A DNA stretch of 13,286 nucleotides from Flavobacterium psychrophilum (GTDB lineage: Bacteria; Bacteroidota; Bacteroidia; Flavobacteriales; Flavobacteriaceae). This document shows, one piece after another, positions 1-6,474 of the stretch (position 1 is its first letter; each line of letters opens with the position of its first letter). The DNA lies in contig CAMDSN010000020.1 in NCBI GenBank assembly GCA_945907225.1, positions 1 through 13,286 of the forward strand, given 5' to 3'. The notes under the pieces were generated by a model, which saw only the letters and a program-made list of their open reading frames with translations, was not told the DNA's origin and did not search any database. Position numbers and translations under genes: made by a program.

Positions 1-376
1 TGATGGAATCTGCAATGCTTTTAAATTCATCTTCCGAGAGTATAACTTTCTTTACAAAACGCATATCATCCATATCGTTTAATGGAATTAAATGAACATG
101 TGCATGCGGAACTTCTAATCCAATAACTGTTATTCCTACTCGCTTACAATCAATAGCTTTTTCTATGGCCTTAGCTACATTTCTAGAAAACTTCATTAAT
201 CCTAAATAGAGATTTTCATCCATATCGAAAATTTTATTTATTTCTTTTTTTGGAATACACAAAGTATGACCTTTCGCATTAGGATTTACATCCAAAAAAG
301 CTAAGTAATTTTCATCCTCGGCAATTTTATAACATGGTATTTCACCGTTGACAATTTTTATAAAAATACTGCTCAT
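1..376 (-). CDS. HIT family (histidine triad) hydrolase, C-terminus cut by window edge
   Basis: This is a small cytosolic nucleotide-binding hydrolase of the HIT superfamily (HINT/Fhit-like). Members cleave nucleoside phosphoramidates or dinucleotides; the true substrate here is unknown. Translating the minus strand from the ATG at 374-376 gives about 125 residues with no stop before the edge. The N-terminus reads MSSIFIKIVNGEIPCYKIAE, the usual HIT start, followed by LDVNPNAKGHTLCIPK and the catalytic triad motif HAHVHLIP near residue 92. Family members are about 130 residues, so only a few residues are missing. The start lies 1 nt after the greA stop, so the gene is almost surely co-transcribed and perhaps translationally coupled with greA. 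The family assignment is secure; the cellular role is not. Confidence 0.93.
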   Translation of the reverse strand, partial: MSSIFIKIVNGEIPCYKIAEDENYLAFLDVNPNAKGHTLCIPKKEINKIFDMDENLYLGLMKFSRNVAKAIEKAIDCKRVGITVIGLEVPHAHVHLIPLNDMDDMRFVKKVILSEDEFKSIADSI

Positions 377-377
377 T

Positions 378-854
378 TTAATCTCTTGAAATCTCTAAAA
401 CTTCAAAAAATAGCTTGCCATTTGGCACATTTATCTCGGCTATTTGTCCAACAGATTTACCTAGTAGTCCTTTTCCAATAGGAGAAGTTACTGATATTTT
501 ACCTGATTTTAAATCGGCTTCACTTTCGGCGACTAAGGTATATTTCAATTCCATACCGTTAGCTTGGTTTTTAATTTTGACATTGGATAAAACCAATACT
601 TTGGAAAGGTCAAGATTTGTTTCGTCAATCAATCTAGCGTTAGAATGAACTTCCTCAAGTTTAGCAATTCTCATTTCAAGCATTCCTTGGGCTTCTTTTG
701 CCGCATCATATTCTGCATTTTCTGACAAATCCCCTTTATCTCTTGCTTCGGCTATTGCTTGTGAAGCCTTTGGCCTTTCAATGTTCTTTAACTGATCTAA
801 TTCTTCTCTTAATTTCTTTAAACCCTCGACGGTGTAATACGATACTGTAGTCAT
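378..854 (-). CDS. greA: Transcription elongation factor GreA
   Basis: GreA binds the RNA polymerase secondary channel and stimulates cleavage of backtracked transcript 3' ends, rescuing paused complexes. The 158-residue length matches the family. Residues 1 to about 77 form the coiled-coil N-terminal domain, with the tip motif DKGDLSENAEY (residues 39-49) carrying the two acidic residues D42 and E45 that coordinate the catalytic Mg2+. The C-terminal FKBP-like domain includes SPIGKGLLGK (124-133) and the closing VPNGKLFFEVLEI. A HIT-family gene follows after 1 nt in the same direction. Upstream lies a -7-like element (910-917) and a terminator-like hairpin (881-902) inside the short leader, hinting at attenuation. 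Identification is very secure. Confidence 0.97.
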   Translation of the reverse strand: MTTVSYYTVEGLKKLREELDQLKNIERPKASQAIAEARDKGDLSENAEYDAAKEAQGMLEMRIAKLEEVHSNARLIDETNLDLSKVLVLSNVKIKNQANGMELKYTLVAESEADLKSGKISVTSPIGKGLLGKSVGQIAEINVPNGKLFFEVLEISRD

Positions 855-880
855 AATTTCATTGTTTATATAAATAGAAA

Positions 881-902
881 AAATCCCATCGGAACGGGAT
901 TT
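881..902 (-). terminator. Hairpin plus U tract in the greA leader, possible attenuator
   Basis: The arms at 881-887 (aaatccc) and 896-902 (gggattt) form a 7-bp stem with an 8-nt loop. On the minus strand the stem runs into six U (883-878). On the plus strand it is followed by C and five T (904-908), so it could terminate either way. It sits between divergent genes, about 27 nt upstream of the greA start and only a few nt after its predicted transcription start. It therefore cannot be the end of a normal neighbouring gene. Possible roles are leader attenuation, an early pause, or 5' stabilisation of the mRNA. Confidence 0.55.
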
Positions 903-909
903 CTTTTTG

Positions 910-917
910 CAAAGATA
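910..917 (-). promoter_or_regulatory. Predicted greA promoter, Bacteroidetes -7 element
   Basis: On the minus strand this reads TATCTTTG followed by C, an exact fit to the Bacteroidetes TAnnTTTG -7 element. I see no clear -33 TTG at the expected distance. Transcription would start near 903-905, giving a leader of about 50 nt that opens with the 881-902 hairpin. Confidence 0.55.
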
Positions 918-979
918 TTGTTACTATTTTATTTTAAAATTTATTTTCGTTTATCAACGGATGTCAAAGTTAATTAATT

Positions 980-987
980 TAAATTTG
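980..987 (+). promoter_or_regulatory. Predicted promoter (-7 element) of the Rieske-like lipoprotein gene
   Basis: TAAATTTG matches the Bacteroidetes -7 consensus and lies 27 nt before the ATG at 1015, leaving a short leader of about 20 nt. The -33 element is not obvious. This position also supports the 1015 start, because the in-frame ATG at 907 would lie upstream of the promoter. Confidence 0.45.
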
Positions 988-1014
988 TTACACTATTTTT
1001 TTATAAAAATATAT

Positions 1015-1434
1015 ATGAAAAAAAAATATTTAATTTTTTTAATTTTACCCTTAATCATTTGCTGTGAGGGACAAAATATTAATAATAATAACCCATATAT
1101 TCCTAACTATCCAGTTAATTTACAATTCAATTTGAGTTTGCCATTATATAGTAATATACAATTCCCAAGCAGTCATTTTGTTAATTATTCTCAAGGGGCT
1201 AGAGGAATAGTAGTATTTAATACAGGAACCGGATATAACGCTTTTGATTTAGCTTGCCCAAATCAACCTTTTACTAGTTGTGGCGACCCTATGACAATAA
1301 TTGGAGTTGAAGCAAAATGCACCTGCGAAAACACATTCTATAGTCTGTTTTCCGGGCAATCTCAAGGGCAACAATACCCTATGAAACAATACCAAACGCA
1401 GTTAAACGGGACTACTTTATTGGTTTTTAATTAA
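1015..1434 (+). CDS. Probable lipoprotein with degenerate Rieske-like fold
   Basis: This encodes a 139-residue envelope protein of unknown function. The start at 1015 gives a typical signal sequence (MKKKYLIFLILPLIICC); the frame stays open back to 907, but that longer version places an unlikely extension before the signal. Cys16 or Cys17 could be lipidated, though the lipobox is weak. Residues 34-139 follow the layout of Rieske 2Fe-2S domains: an IVVFN strand, AFDLACPNQ (box 1, C81), then KCTCENTFYSLFSG (box 2, C102 and C104, residues 101-114), then the late YPMKQYQTQL and LLVFN strands. Canonical boxes are CxH and CxxH; here N83 and E105 or a neighbour stand where histidines belong, so a normal cluster is unlikely. 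Extra Cys89 could form a disulfide. The stop overlaps that of the convergent receptor gene. The Rieske relationship is inferred from pattern alone. Confidence 0.75.
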   Translation: MKKKYLIFLILPLIICCEGQNINNNNPYIPNYPVNLQFNLSLPLYSNIQFPSSHFVNYSQGARGIVVFNTGTGYNAFDLACPNQPFTSCGDPMTIIGVEAKCTCENTFYSLFSGQSQGQQYPMKQYQTQLNGTTLLVFN

Positions 1435-1438
1435 AAAC
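1423..1438. repeat. Palindrome spanning the overlapping stop codons of two convergent genes
   Basis: GTTTTTAATTAAAAAC is a perfect 16-bp palindrome. Both TAA stops, plus strand at 1432-1434 and minus strand at 1431-1433, lie within it. As RNA it gives at most a 6-bp AT-rich stem with a tetraloop, so it is a weak terminator candidate at best. I find no other terminator between these genes. Confidence 0.6.
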
Positions 1439-3623
1439 AAATTGTTACTCCCGCTAAAAAATTAATTCCGGCTTGAGGATAAAAACCAGCCCCTTCAAAA
1501 GTGGTTGTAATTCCTAAATTATCAATGTCGTCATAGGTATAAAAATAGCCATTAGACTCATATTCTATATCTAAAATATTATTGACTAGAGCCGAAAATA
1601 GTACTGATTTTAGTCCTTTGTTTATTTGCCATTCATAGGTGAAATTCATATCATTTACAAAGAAAGACCCCAATACAGAGTTTTGCGAATCAATATTTCC
1701 CATATACTGTTTTCCAACATATTTTGAAAATAAAGAAACCTGTAAATTTTTTGTGGGTTGATAGGTAAATTTATTGCCAAAAATAATACTTGGTGAATAA
1801 GCAACATCTGTATTACCTAGGTTTCTTAAAACGCCATCTCTTTTAAAATTGAAGTCTCTATTCTTATTTTGGCTTAAAGTTAGATTTGGATTTAAGCTAA
1901 ATTTTTGGGACAAGCTTATCAAAGCCTCTAGCTCGATGCCGAGACGATAGCTGCTCCCACTATTGGTAAATATTGGCGATCCCACATCGTTTAGTGCTCC
2001 AGTTAAAACGAGCTGATCACTATAATTCATATAAAAAGCATTGGCCGTCAAACGGACTCTTTTTGAATTATATTTCCACCCTATTTCATAATCAAAAAGC
2101 CGTTCTGGACGAGTGCTTCCGTTTTCATAATCATCGCGACGAGGTTCTTTATTAGCCACTCCAAAATAACTATAAAAGGCATTTTTTTCATTGAATTGAT
2201 AATTTAAACCCATTTTAGGATTAAAAAAAAGAAACGTATCATTTACATTATCGAAACGGACACTAGTTGCTTGGTAATTAACTATACGATATTGCAAATC
2301 GGCAAAAAGATTGAATTTCTCTATTTGCTGAGACGCCTTTACATAAAAATTTATATCATCTTTATTTCCAATATCATCATAATATCGGTTTGTATTTGGT
2401 ATATAATATTGCGTCCAAACTACTTCCCCAAAATGGTCTCCAAGATATCTATTGGCAGCGCCACCAATTAAAATATCTGTTTTAGGTGATTTATAATTTA
2501 AAGAAAAAGTTGCTCCAAAAAAATCATTGTCAAGCCATCTTTTCCTAACTAAATCAGAAACAGAATTTCCATTAAATTCTGGCAAACTATAATCCAATAA
2601 TGTTTCATCTTCCCGATATTGCTCAAAGTAACCTTTCCCAATGGTGTAATGTACTGCAACATTTGAAATCCATTTTTCAGACCATTTTTCGGACCAATGC
2701 AATTGAAAATGATTTTGAACATAATTATCTGTTTCATCATCATAGAACTTGGTATTGCCAAACTCATCAGTATATATCCCCGCTATATTAAAAGTTCGGT
2801 CATTTTTTAACTTATCTTTATCTTCCAATCCGTACCAAGCTTGATATGTTTTTTCTGAACCCCCAAAAACAAATAATTTAATATTTCTTTTCTGAGTAGT
2901 ATAGTTCGCATTAAAAAAATACCCAGACATATTGGAGGATGCTCTATCTATAAATCCATCAGACGCGATATTTGATAAGCGTGCATTCATTTCAAAATTA
3001 TTATGAACTCCTGTTCCAAAAGAGAGTGTATGTTTTCGGGTTCCAAAACTTCCTACAGAATTACTTATCTCCGCAAATGAATTTTCTCGTACAGCCTTGG
3101 TTTGCATGTTCAAACTTGCTCCAAAAGCACCCGCTCCGCTTGTTGATGTCCCAACGCCACGTTGCAATTGAATGCTCTCTAGAGATGATGCAAAATCTGG
3201 CAAATTAACAAAAAATGTTCCCTGACTTTCGCTATCATTAAATGGAATGCCGTTTAACGTAACATTAATTCTTGATCCGTCAGATCCTCGCACTCTCATA
3301 TAAGTATATCCAACTCCGTTACCGGCATCTGTAGTAGTTACAACTGAAGGTAAAAAATTTAATAACACCGGAATATCTTGACCAAGATTTCTTGGAGCAA
3401 TTTCTTCTTTATAATAATTGGTAAATGTGATTGGATTTTTACCTTTTGCCCTAACAGCCGAGACGGTTACTTCATTAAGTTGGCTCACCTTTGTCGTGTC
3501 TTGTAGTTTTTCTTGCGAGAATGTGACGATAGAAAAGAAAGAAAAGAAAATGAGCTTTAAACTTGTTGCTCTTAGGATTTTTGCCTTCATGTTATCATGG
3601 CAAAATTTTAATAAAGTTTTCAT
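1431..3623 (-). CDS. TonB-dependent outer-membrane receptor, probably for thiamine
   Basis: This is an outer-membrane gated beta-barrel that takes up a scarce nutrient using TonB/ExbBD energy. The 730 residues hold a signal peptide (hydrophobic LIFFSFFSIVTFS, about residues 24-36), a TonB-box-like LNEVTVSA (49-56), a plug domain (about 70-178, with MRVRGSDGSRINVTLNGIPF at 109-128 and SIQLQRGVGTSTSGAGAFG at 150-168), then the barrel ending in the terminal aromatic F730. There is no N-terminal carboxypeptidase-regulatory-like domain, unlike SusC-type receptors, and no SusD partner. A TPP riboswitch directly upstream makes thiamine or a precursor the best substrate guess, in line with the riboswitch-controlled receptors described in Bacteroidetes. 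Residue M12 (3588-3590) is an alternative start giving a more normal signal peptide length. The 3' end overlaps the convergent lipoprotein gene by its stop codon. Confidence 0.93.
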   Translation of the reverse strand: MKTLLKFCHDNMKAKILRATSLKLIFFSFFSIVTFSQEKLQDTTKVSQLNEVTVSAVRAKGKNPITFTNYYKEEIAPRNLGQDIPVLLNFLPSVVTTTDAGNGVGYTYMRVRGSDGSRINVTLNGIPFNDSESQGTFFVNLPDFASSLESIQLQRGVGTSTSGAGAFGASLNMQTKAVRENSFAEISNSVGSFGTRKHTLSFGTGVHNNFEMNARLSNIASDGFIDRASSNMSGYFFNANYTTQKRNIKLFVFGGSEKTYQAWYGLEDKDKLKNDRTFNIAGIYTDEFGNTKFYDDETDNYVQNHFQLHWSEKWSEKWISNVAVHYTIGKGYFEQYREDETLLDYSLPEFNGNSVSDLVRKRWLDNDFFGATFSLNYKSPKTDILIGGAANRYLGDHFGEVVWTQYYIPNTNRYYDDIGNKDDINFYVKASQQIEKFNLFADLQYRIVNYQATSVRFDNVNDTFLFFNPKMGLNYQFNEKNAFYSYFGVANKEPRRDDYENGSTRPERLFDYEIGWKYNSKRVRLTANAFYMNYSDQLVLTGALNDVGSPIFTNSGSSYRLGIELEALISLSQKFSLNPNLTLSQNKNRDFNFKRDGVLRNLGNTDVAYSPSIIFGNKFTYQPTKNLQVSLFSKYVGKQYMGNIDSQNSVLGSFFVNDMNFTYEWQINKGLKSVLFSALVNNILDIEYESNGYFYTYDDIDNLGITTTFEGAGFYPQAGINFLAGVTICF

Positions 3624-3694
3624 TCGTAAATAAGTTATTACAAATAAAAAGGGGTAATTATTCTTTAGTTAAAAATAAAAAATGTTTGTTTCCT

Positions 3695-3727
3695 GTGACA
3701 AAGTAAGCCTGCACTCTGTTTTGTCAC
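3695..3727 (-). promoter_or_regulatory. Expression-platform hairpin competing with riboswitch P1
   Basis: On the mRNA, GUGACAAA (3727-3720) pairs with UUUGUCAC (3702-3695), an 8-bp stem. The first arm is also the 3' strand of the aptamer P1 helix, so the two structures exclude each other. No U tract follows directly; runs of U start about 13 nt later, so it does not look like a plain intrinsic terminator. A role as ligand-free alternative structure is inferred. Confidence 0.6.
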
Positions 3728-3841
3728 TTTTCCCTAAACAGCATTACCTGTTCTAGGTTCATTGGGTATAATCTCAGCCTTGTTCTGAACTAGTTTCAGA
3801 ATCTGAAATGAATTCAGATTAAAGCACCCCTTTTGAGACAA
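3721..3841 (-). ncRNA. TPP (thiamine pyrophosphate) riboswitch aptamer, THI element
   Basis: The minus strand carries the conserved TPP aptamer parts in order: GGGGUGC (3830-3824), GGCUGAGAU (3779-3771), UAUACCC (3770-3764), GAACCU (3760-3755), the P5 hairpin ACAG-GUAAUG-CUGU (3751-3738), and UAGGGA (3736-3731). P1 forms from UUGUC (3841-3837) and GACAA (3725-3721). The P3 arm is enlarged by two adjacent hairpins (3783-3801 and 3800-3820). TPP binding normally lowers expression of thiamine synthesis or transport genes. The aptamer lies 97 nt upstream of the TonB receptor start, and its promoter is immediately 5', so it should make the receptor thiamine-repressed. Confidence 0.96.
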
Positions 3842-3843
3842 TG

Positions 3844-3875
3844 CAAAGATAAATCAATAAACCTGACATTTACAA
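3844..3875 (-). promoter_or_regulatory. Promoter of the riboswitch-receptor transcript
   Basis: On the minus strand TTG (3875-3873) is followed after 21 nt by TATCTTTG (3851-3844), matching the Bacteroidetes -33/-7 pair. Transcription would begin close to the 5' strand of P1. This gives the receptor its own promoter, separate from the arfB run upstream, although I see no terminator between arfB and this site. Confidence 0.7.
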
Positions 3876-3900
3876 TATTATTTTATCGATTCAGCTAAAT

Positions 3901-4302
3901 TCAAAAATTAGGGTTTCTTCTATTCTGTTTAATTTCCGAAAGATTTCGTTTTGCTTTAATCCTTTTTTCAATTACAGAACGTGGAACTTTTGTCGCTTTT
4001 CTTTTTTTGGGAACAAGCAAGGCTTTTTCAATTAAGATTAAAAAACGCTTTGTGACGATTGTTTTGTTTTTGAGTTGACTTCTGTCTTCGTCGCAGTTTA
4101 AAATGAGTATATTTTCTGAAGTTAGTTTAGTTGCTAATTTGGTTGCAATCAATACTTTTTCTTCTTTATTTAAGGCATGAGAATTAGTCAAGTCAAAAGT
4201 TAGGACAACTTTAGAAGAAACTTTATTTACATTTTGCCCGCCGGGACCTGAACTCCTAACGGCTTTAAAATGCAATTCAGACACAATTATATCATTCCTC
4301 AT
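3901..4302 (-). CDS. arfB: Alternative ribosome-rescue factor ArfB (YaeJ-type peptidyl-tRNA hydrolase)
   Basis: ArfB hydrolyses peptidyl-tRNA on ribosomes stalled at the end of truncated mRNAs. The 133-residue protein begins with the release-factor-like catalytic domain containing SSGPGGQNVNKVSSKV (17-32), where GGQ is residues 21-23. After a short linker comes a strongly basic tail (about residues 98-133, starting PKKRKATKV) of the type that inserts into the empty mRNA channel. Length and tail distinguish it from RF1/RF2, which are far longer and carry codon-recognition domains. Its start overlaps the end of the DUF4301 gene by 11 nt, suggesting coupled translation. It is the last gene of the minus-strand run; a riboswitch transcript starts 26 nt beyond its stop. 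Confidence 0.95.
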   Translation of the reverse strand: MRNDIIVSELHFKAVRSSGPGGQNVNKVSSKVVLTFDLTNSHALNKEEKVLIATKLATKLTSENILILNCDEDRSQLKNKTIVTKRFLILIEKALLVPKKRKATKVPRSVIEKRIKAKRNLSEIKQNRRNPNF

Positions 4303-5893
4303 TGGTTGGTTGATGCGCTGGTTTCAATAAATCGTTTATGGTTTTTACAGGATTAAAAGTAACCAAAGGAACTTCTACAAAAACCGATATCCAATTGGCC
4401 ATTGCGCCATTCCAAAGTCCTGGTAGTTCATACCCTTTAAGTTCTTTTCCTTTATTATTTTTATGTACAATAAACCCCGTATTTGAATCGACGAAGTCGG
4501 TTAAATTAAATTTTTCGCCCGAAAAATTTTTTAAACCACAAACCAAATCAACCGGATTAAAATGAGTAGCTTTTTTTAAAATATCTGCCTGTTCTAAGTT
4601 CGGGGAATCTATTTGAGAACTTTCAACGATTTGTAATGACATATCTCCTTTAAAAGTCCTTACCCAAAAAGGTCCTCCACCGGGTTCCCCTTCATTTTTT
4701 ACCATTCCACAAACTCGAATTGGAGCATTTAATTTCGTAACGATATAATCTAATTTATTTTCAAACGAAAATTTAGAAAACGCTTCCAAAATAGTGATAT
4801 TTAATTTTTGGGACATAAAATCTACTATTTCGGGAAGATCACTTTCTAAAACCTCATTGCTATTTATACTCCTTAAAATATTAAAAATATGGTCTTGAAG
4901 TTTAACTAAAATCCCAGCCAATCCTTTTTTATACAAAGTAATTTCATCAATATGATTCTGAATCACATTATCTATATTCTTGATAAAAATTATGTCGGCA
5001 TTAAGTGCATTTAAATTATTTATCAAAGCACCATGCCCTCCTGGGCGAAAAACAAGTTGTCCTTTTTCATTTCTGAAAGGAAGATTTTCAGACGTCACGG
5101 CTATTGTGTCTGTATTTTTATCTTGATAAGAATAGGTTACTTCAAATTTTGATTTTGTTTTGTCTTCTATTTTTCCCTTAACCTTTTGGACAATGTCTTT
5201 AAATAATATTTCATGGCTTTCTGAGACAGTAAAGTGTAAGTGCGAAATTGAATTAGTACAAGCGTAATTGGCAGATTCATTCAAATGCTCTTCTATTGGC
5301 GTGGCAATTTCTTGTTCGTACTTATGAAATTTTAAAACACCTTTGGGCTTATTAGCAAAATTAAAGTGATCCTGTGACAGCATCACTTTTATAAAATGAT
5401 AACTCTTTTCGTGGCTTTCTAGTGAATAATAATTTGGATGGAGTTTTTTAACTTCCGTTTTAATTTCTTCATAAAACGGGAATTTTTCAATTCCGGCAAG
5501 GAAAATTGTTAAGTTATTCTCTTTTTTTCGGTTTATATATCCATTCACAGTTTCGTTCTTGGGATCAAATTCATTTAAAAACTGTATTAAAAATTTAAAC
5601 ATTCTAGTGGCTGCGCCTGATGCTGGAACAAATTTTTTAAGCTTTAATACTTCCTTTTTTTTATCAAAAAAAGTGGCAAAAGTTTGAAATTGATCAGTAG
5701 TTAACTTTAAAATTCCATCATCTACGATGGCGGGTCTAACCAAATTAATTTTTGGAAGTCCCAGTTGAAAAATTAAAAGTTCGCTTTCAATTTTATCAAG
5801 TGAAATCCCCAATGCCTTGATTTGGTTAAAATCAGACTCGTTAAAGCCATATTTTTCAATTAAACTATCTCTTGTGATATTGTTTTCTTCCAT
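4292..5893 (-). CDS. DUF4301 family protein, nucleotidyltransferase-like motifs
   Basis: This large cytosolic protein belongs to a Bacteroidetes family of unknown function (DUF4301). The start at 5891-5893 (MEENNITRDS) gives 533 residues; the frame is open further upstream, but that part lies inside the upstream transporter gene and reads as unlikely protein. Visible motifs are FVPASGAATRMFK (88-100), FRPGGHGALINNLN (282-295), IIFIKNIDNV (301-310), VKNEGEPGGGPFWVR (398-412), THFNPVDLVCG (443-453) and PGLWNGAMANW (491-501). The order of a Gly-rich T-R-M loop, a P-G-G-x-G segment and a V/I-D-N motif recalls UDP-sugar pyrophosphorylases, so a GT-A-type nucleotidyltransferase is my inference, not an established function. 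It overlaps the transporter gene by 34 nt and arfB by 11 nt. Confidence 0.9.
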   Translation of the reverse strand: MEENNITRDSLIEKYGFNESDFNQIKALGISLDKIESELLIFQLGLPKINLVRPAIVDDGILKLTTDQFQTFATFFDKKKEVLKLKKFVPASGAATRMFKFLIQFLNEFDPKNETVNGYINRKKENNLTIFLAGIEKFPFYEEIKTEVKKLHPNYYSLESHEKSYHFIKVMLSQDHFNFANKPKGVLKFHKYEQEIATPIEEHLNESANYACTNSISHLHFTVSESHEILFKDIVQKVKGKIEDKTKSKFEVTYSYQDKNTDTIAVTSENLPFRNEKGQLVFRPGGHGALINNLNALNADIIFIKNIDNVIQNHIDEITLYKKGLAGILVKLQDHIFNILRSINSNEVLESDLPEIVDFMSQKLNITILEAFSKFSFENKLDYIVTKLNAPIRVCGMVKNEGEPGGGPFWVRTFKGDMSLQIVESSQIDSPNLEQADILKKATHFNPVDLVCGLKNFSGEKFNLTDFVDSNTGFIVHKNNKGKELKGYELPGLWNGAMANWISVFVEVPLVTFNPVKTINDLLKPAHQPTNEE

Positions 5894-6474
5894 TCTAAAT
5901 ATGCCATTATTGCTAAAATAGTAAATATTAAATATTGTAATGATAGCATGCCTAATCCGCGATAAGCAAATAAAGGAACAACTATACAATCACCAATAAT
6001 CCACAAAGTCCAATTTTCAATTTTTTTTAATGCCATATACCACATTGCTGTAAAAAAAAGACCGGATGTAAAAATATCAATATAATTGGGAATCTCGAGA
6101 TTATAATTGAAAAAAACATATATAAAATATGTAATTCCAAGTGTAAATAAAAACAATACTACACCAATAATCTTTTCTTTTTTTGAAGTTCTTGTAATTT
6201 TTAAATCGGGTTTTCTTTTATAACTTTTCCATCTATACCATCCAAAAATACTCATTATAGAATAGTAAAAGTTTACTGTCATGTCGCCATAATATTTTGC
6301 CTGATATAAAAGATAAACAGTAATTACCGTGGCTATTAATCCCGTTGGGTAAACCAAAATATTTTCTTTTTTAGCATAATAAACGCTCATAATTCCGAAA
6401 ATGAAACACAAAAACTCAAGTATAATTTGAATTGTACTAGCGGTTTTATATTGGTCAAATAGAAAGTCTATCAT
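5860..6474 (-). CDS. PnuC/PnuT-family vitamin transporter
   Basis: This inner-membrane facilitator of the PnuC family takes up nicotinamide riboside, or thiamine in the PnuT subgroup; trapping depends on cytosolic phosphorylation. The 204-residue protein shows about seven hydrophobic segments and the family signature NFYYSIMSIFGWYRW (68-82), plus ENWTLWIIGDC (153-163) and a final YLEWKK (192-197). The start codon shares one base with the stop of the GGGP synthase gene (TAATG at 6472-6476), a strong sign of coupled translation. No NadR-type or thiamine kinase gene is adjacent, so the substrate cannot be read from partners. The thiamine-controlled receptor two genes downstream makes PnuT worth considering, but no riboswitch precedes this operon. 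Confidence 0.9.
   Translation of the reverse strand: MIDFLFDQYKTASTIQIILEFLCFIFGIMSVYYAKKENILVYPTGLIATVITVYLLYQAKYYGDMTVNFYYSIMSIFGWYRWKSYKRKPDLKITRTSKKEKIIGVVLFLFTLGITYFIYVFFNYNLEIPNYIDIFTSGLFFTAMWYMALKKIENWTLWIIGDCIVVPLFAYRGLGMLSLQYLIFTILAIMAYLEWKKTISQEIV

Noticed and set aside
907..1014. In-frame N-terminal extension of the lipoprotein gene
   Set aside because: It would put 36 aromatic-rich residues before a clean signal peptide, and it overlaps the predicted promoter at 980-987.
5894..5989. Upstream extension of the DUF4301 gene
   Set aside because: It lies wholly inside the transporter gene, and the 32 extra residues do not resemble the family start; the ATG at 5893 fits better.
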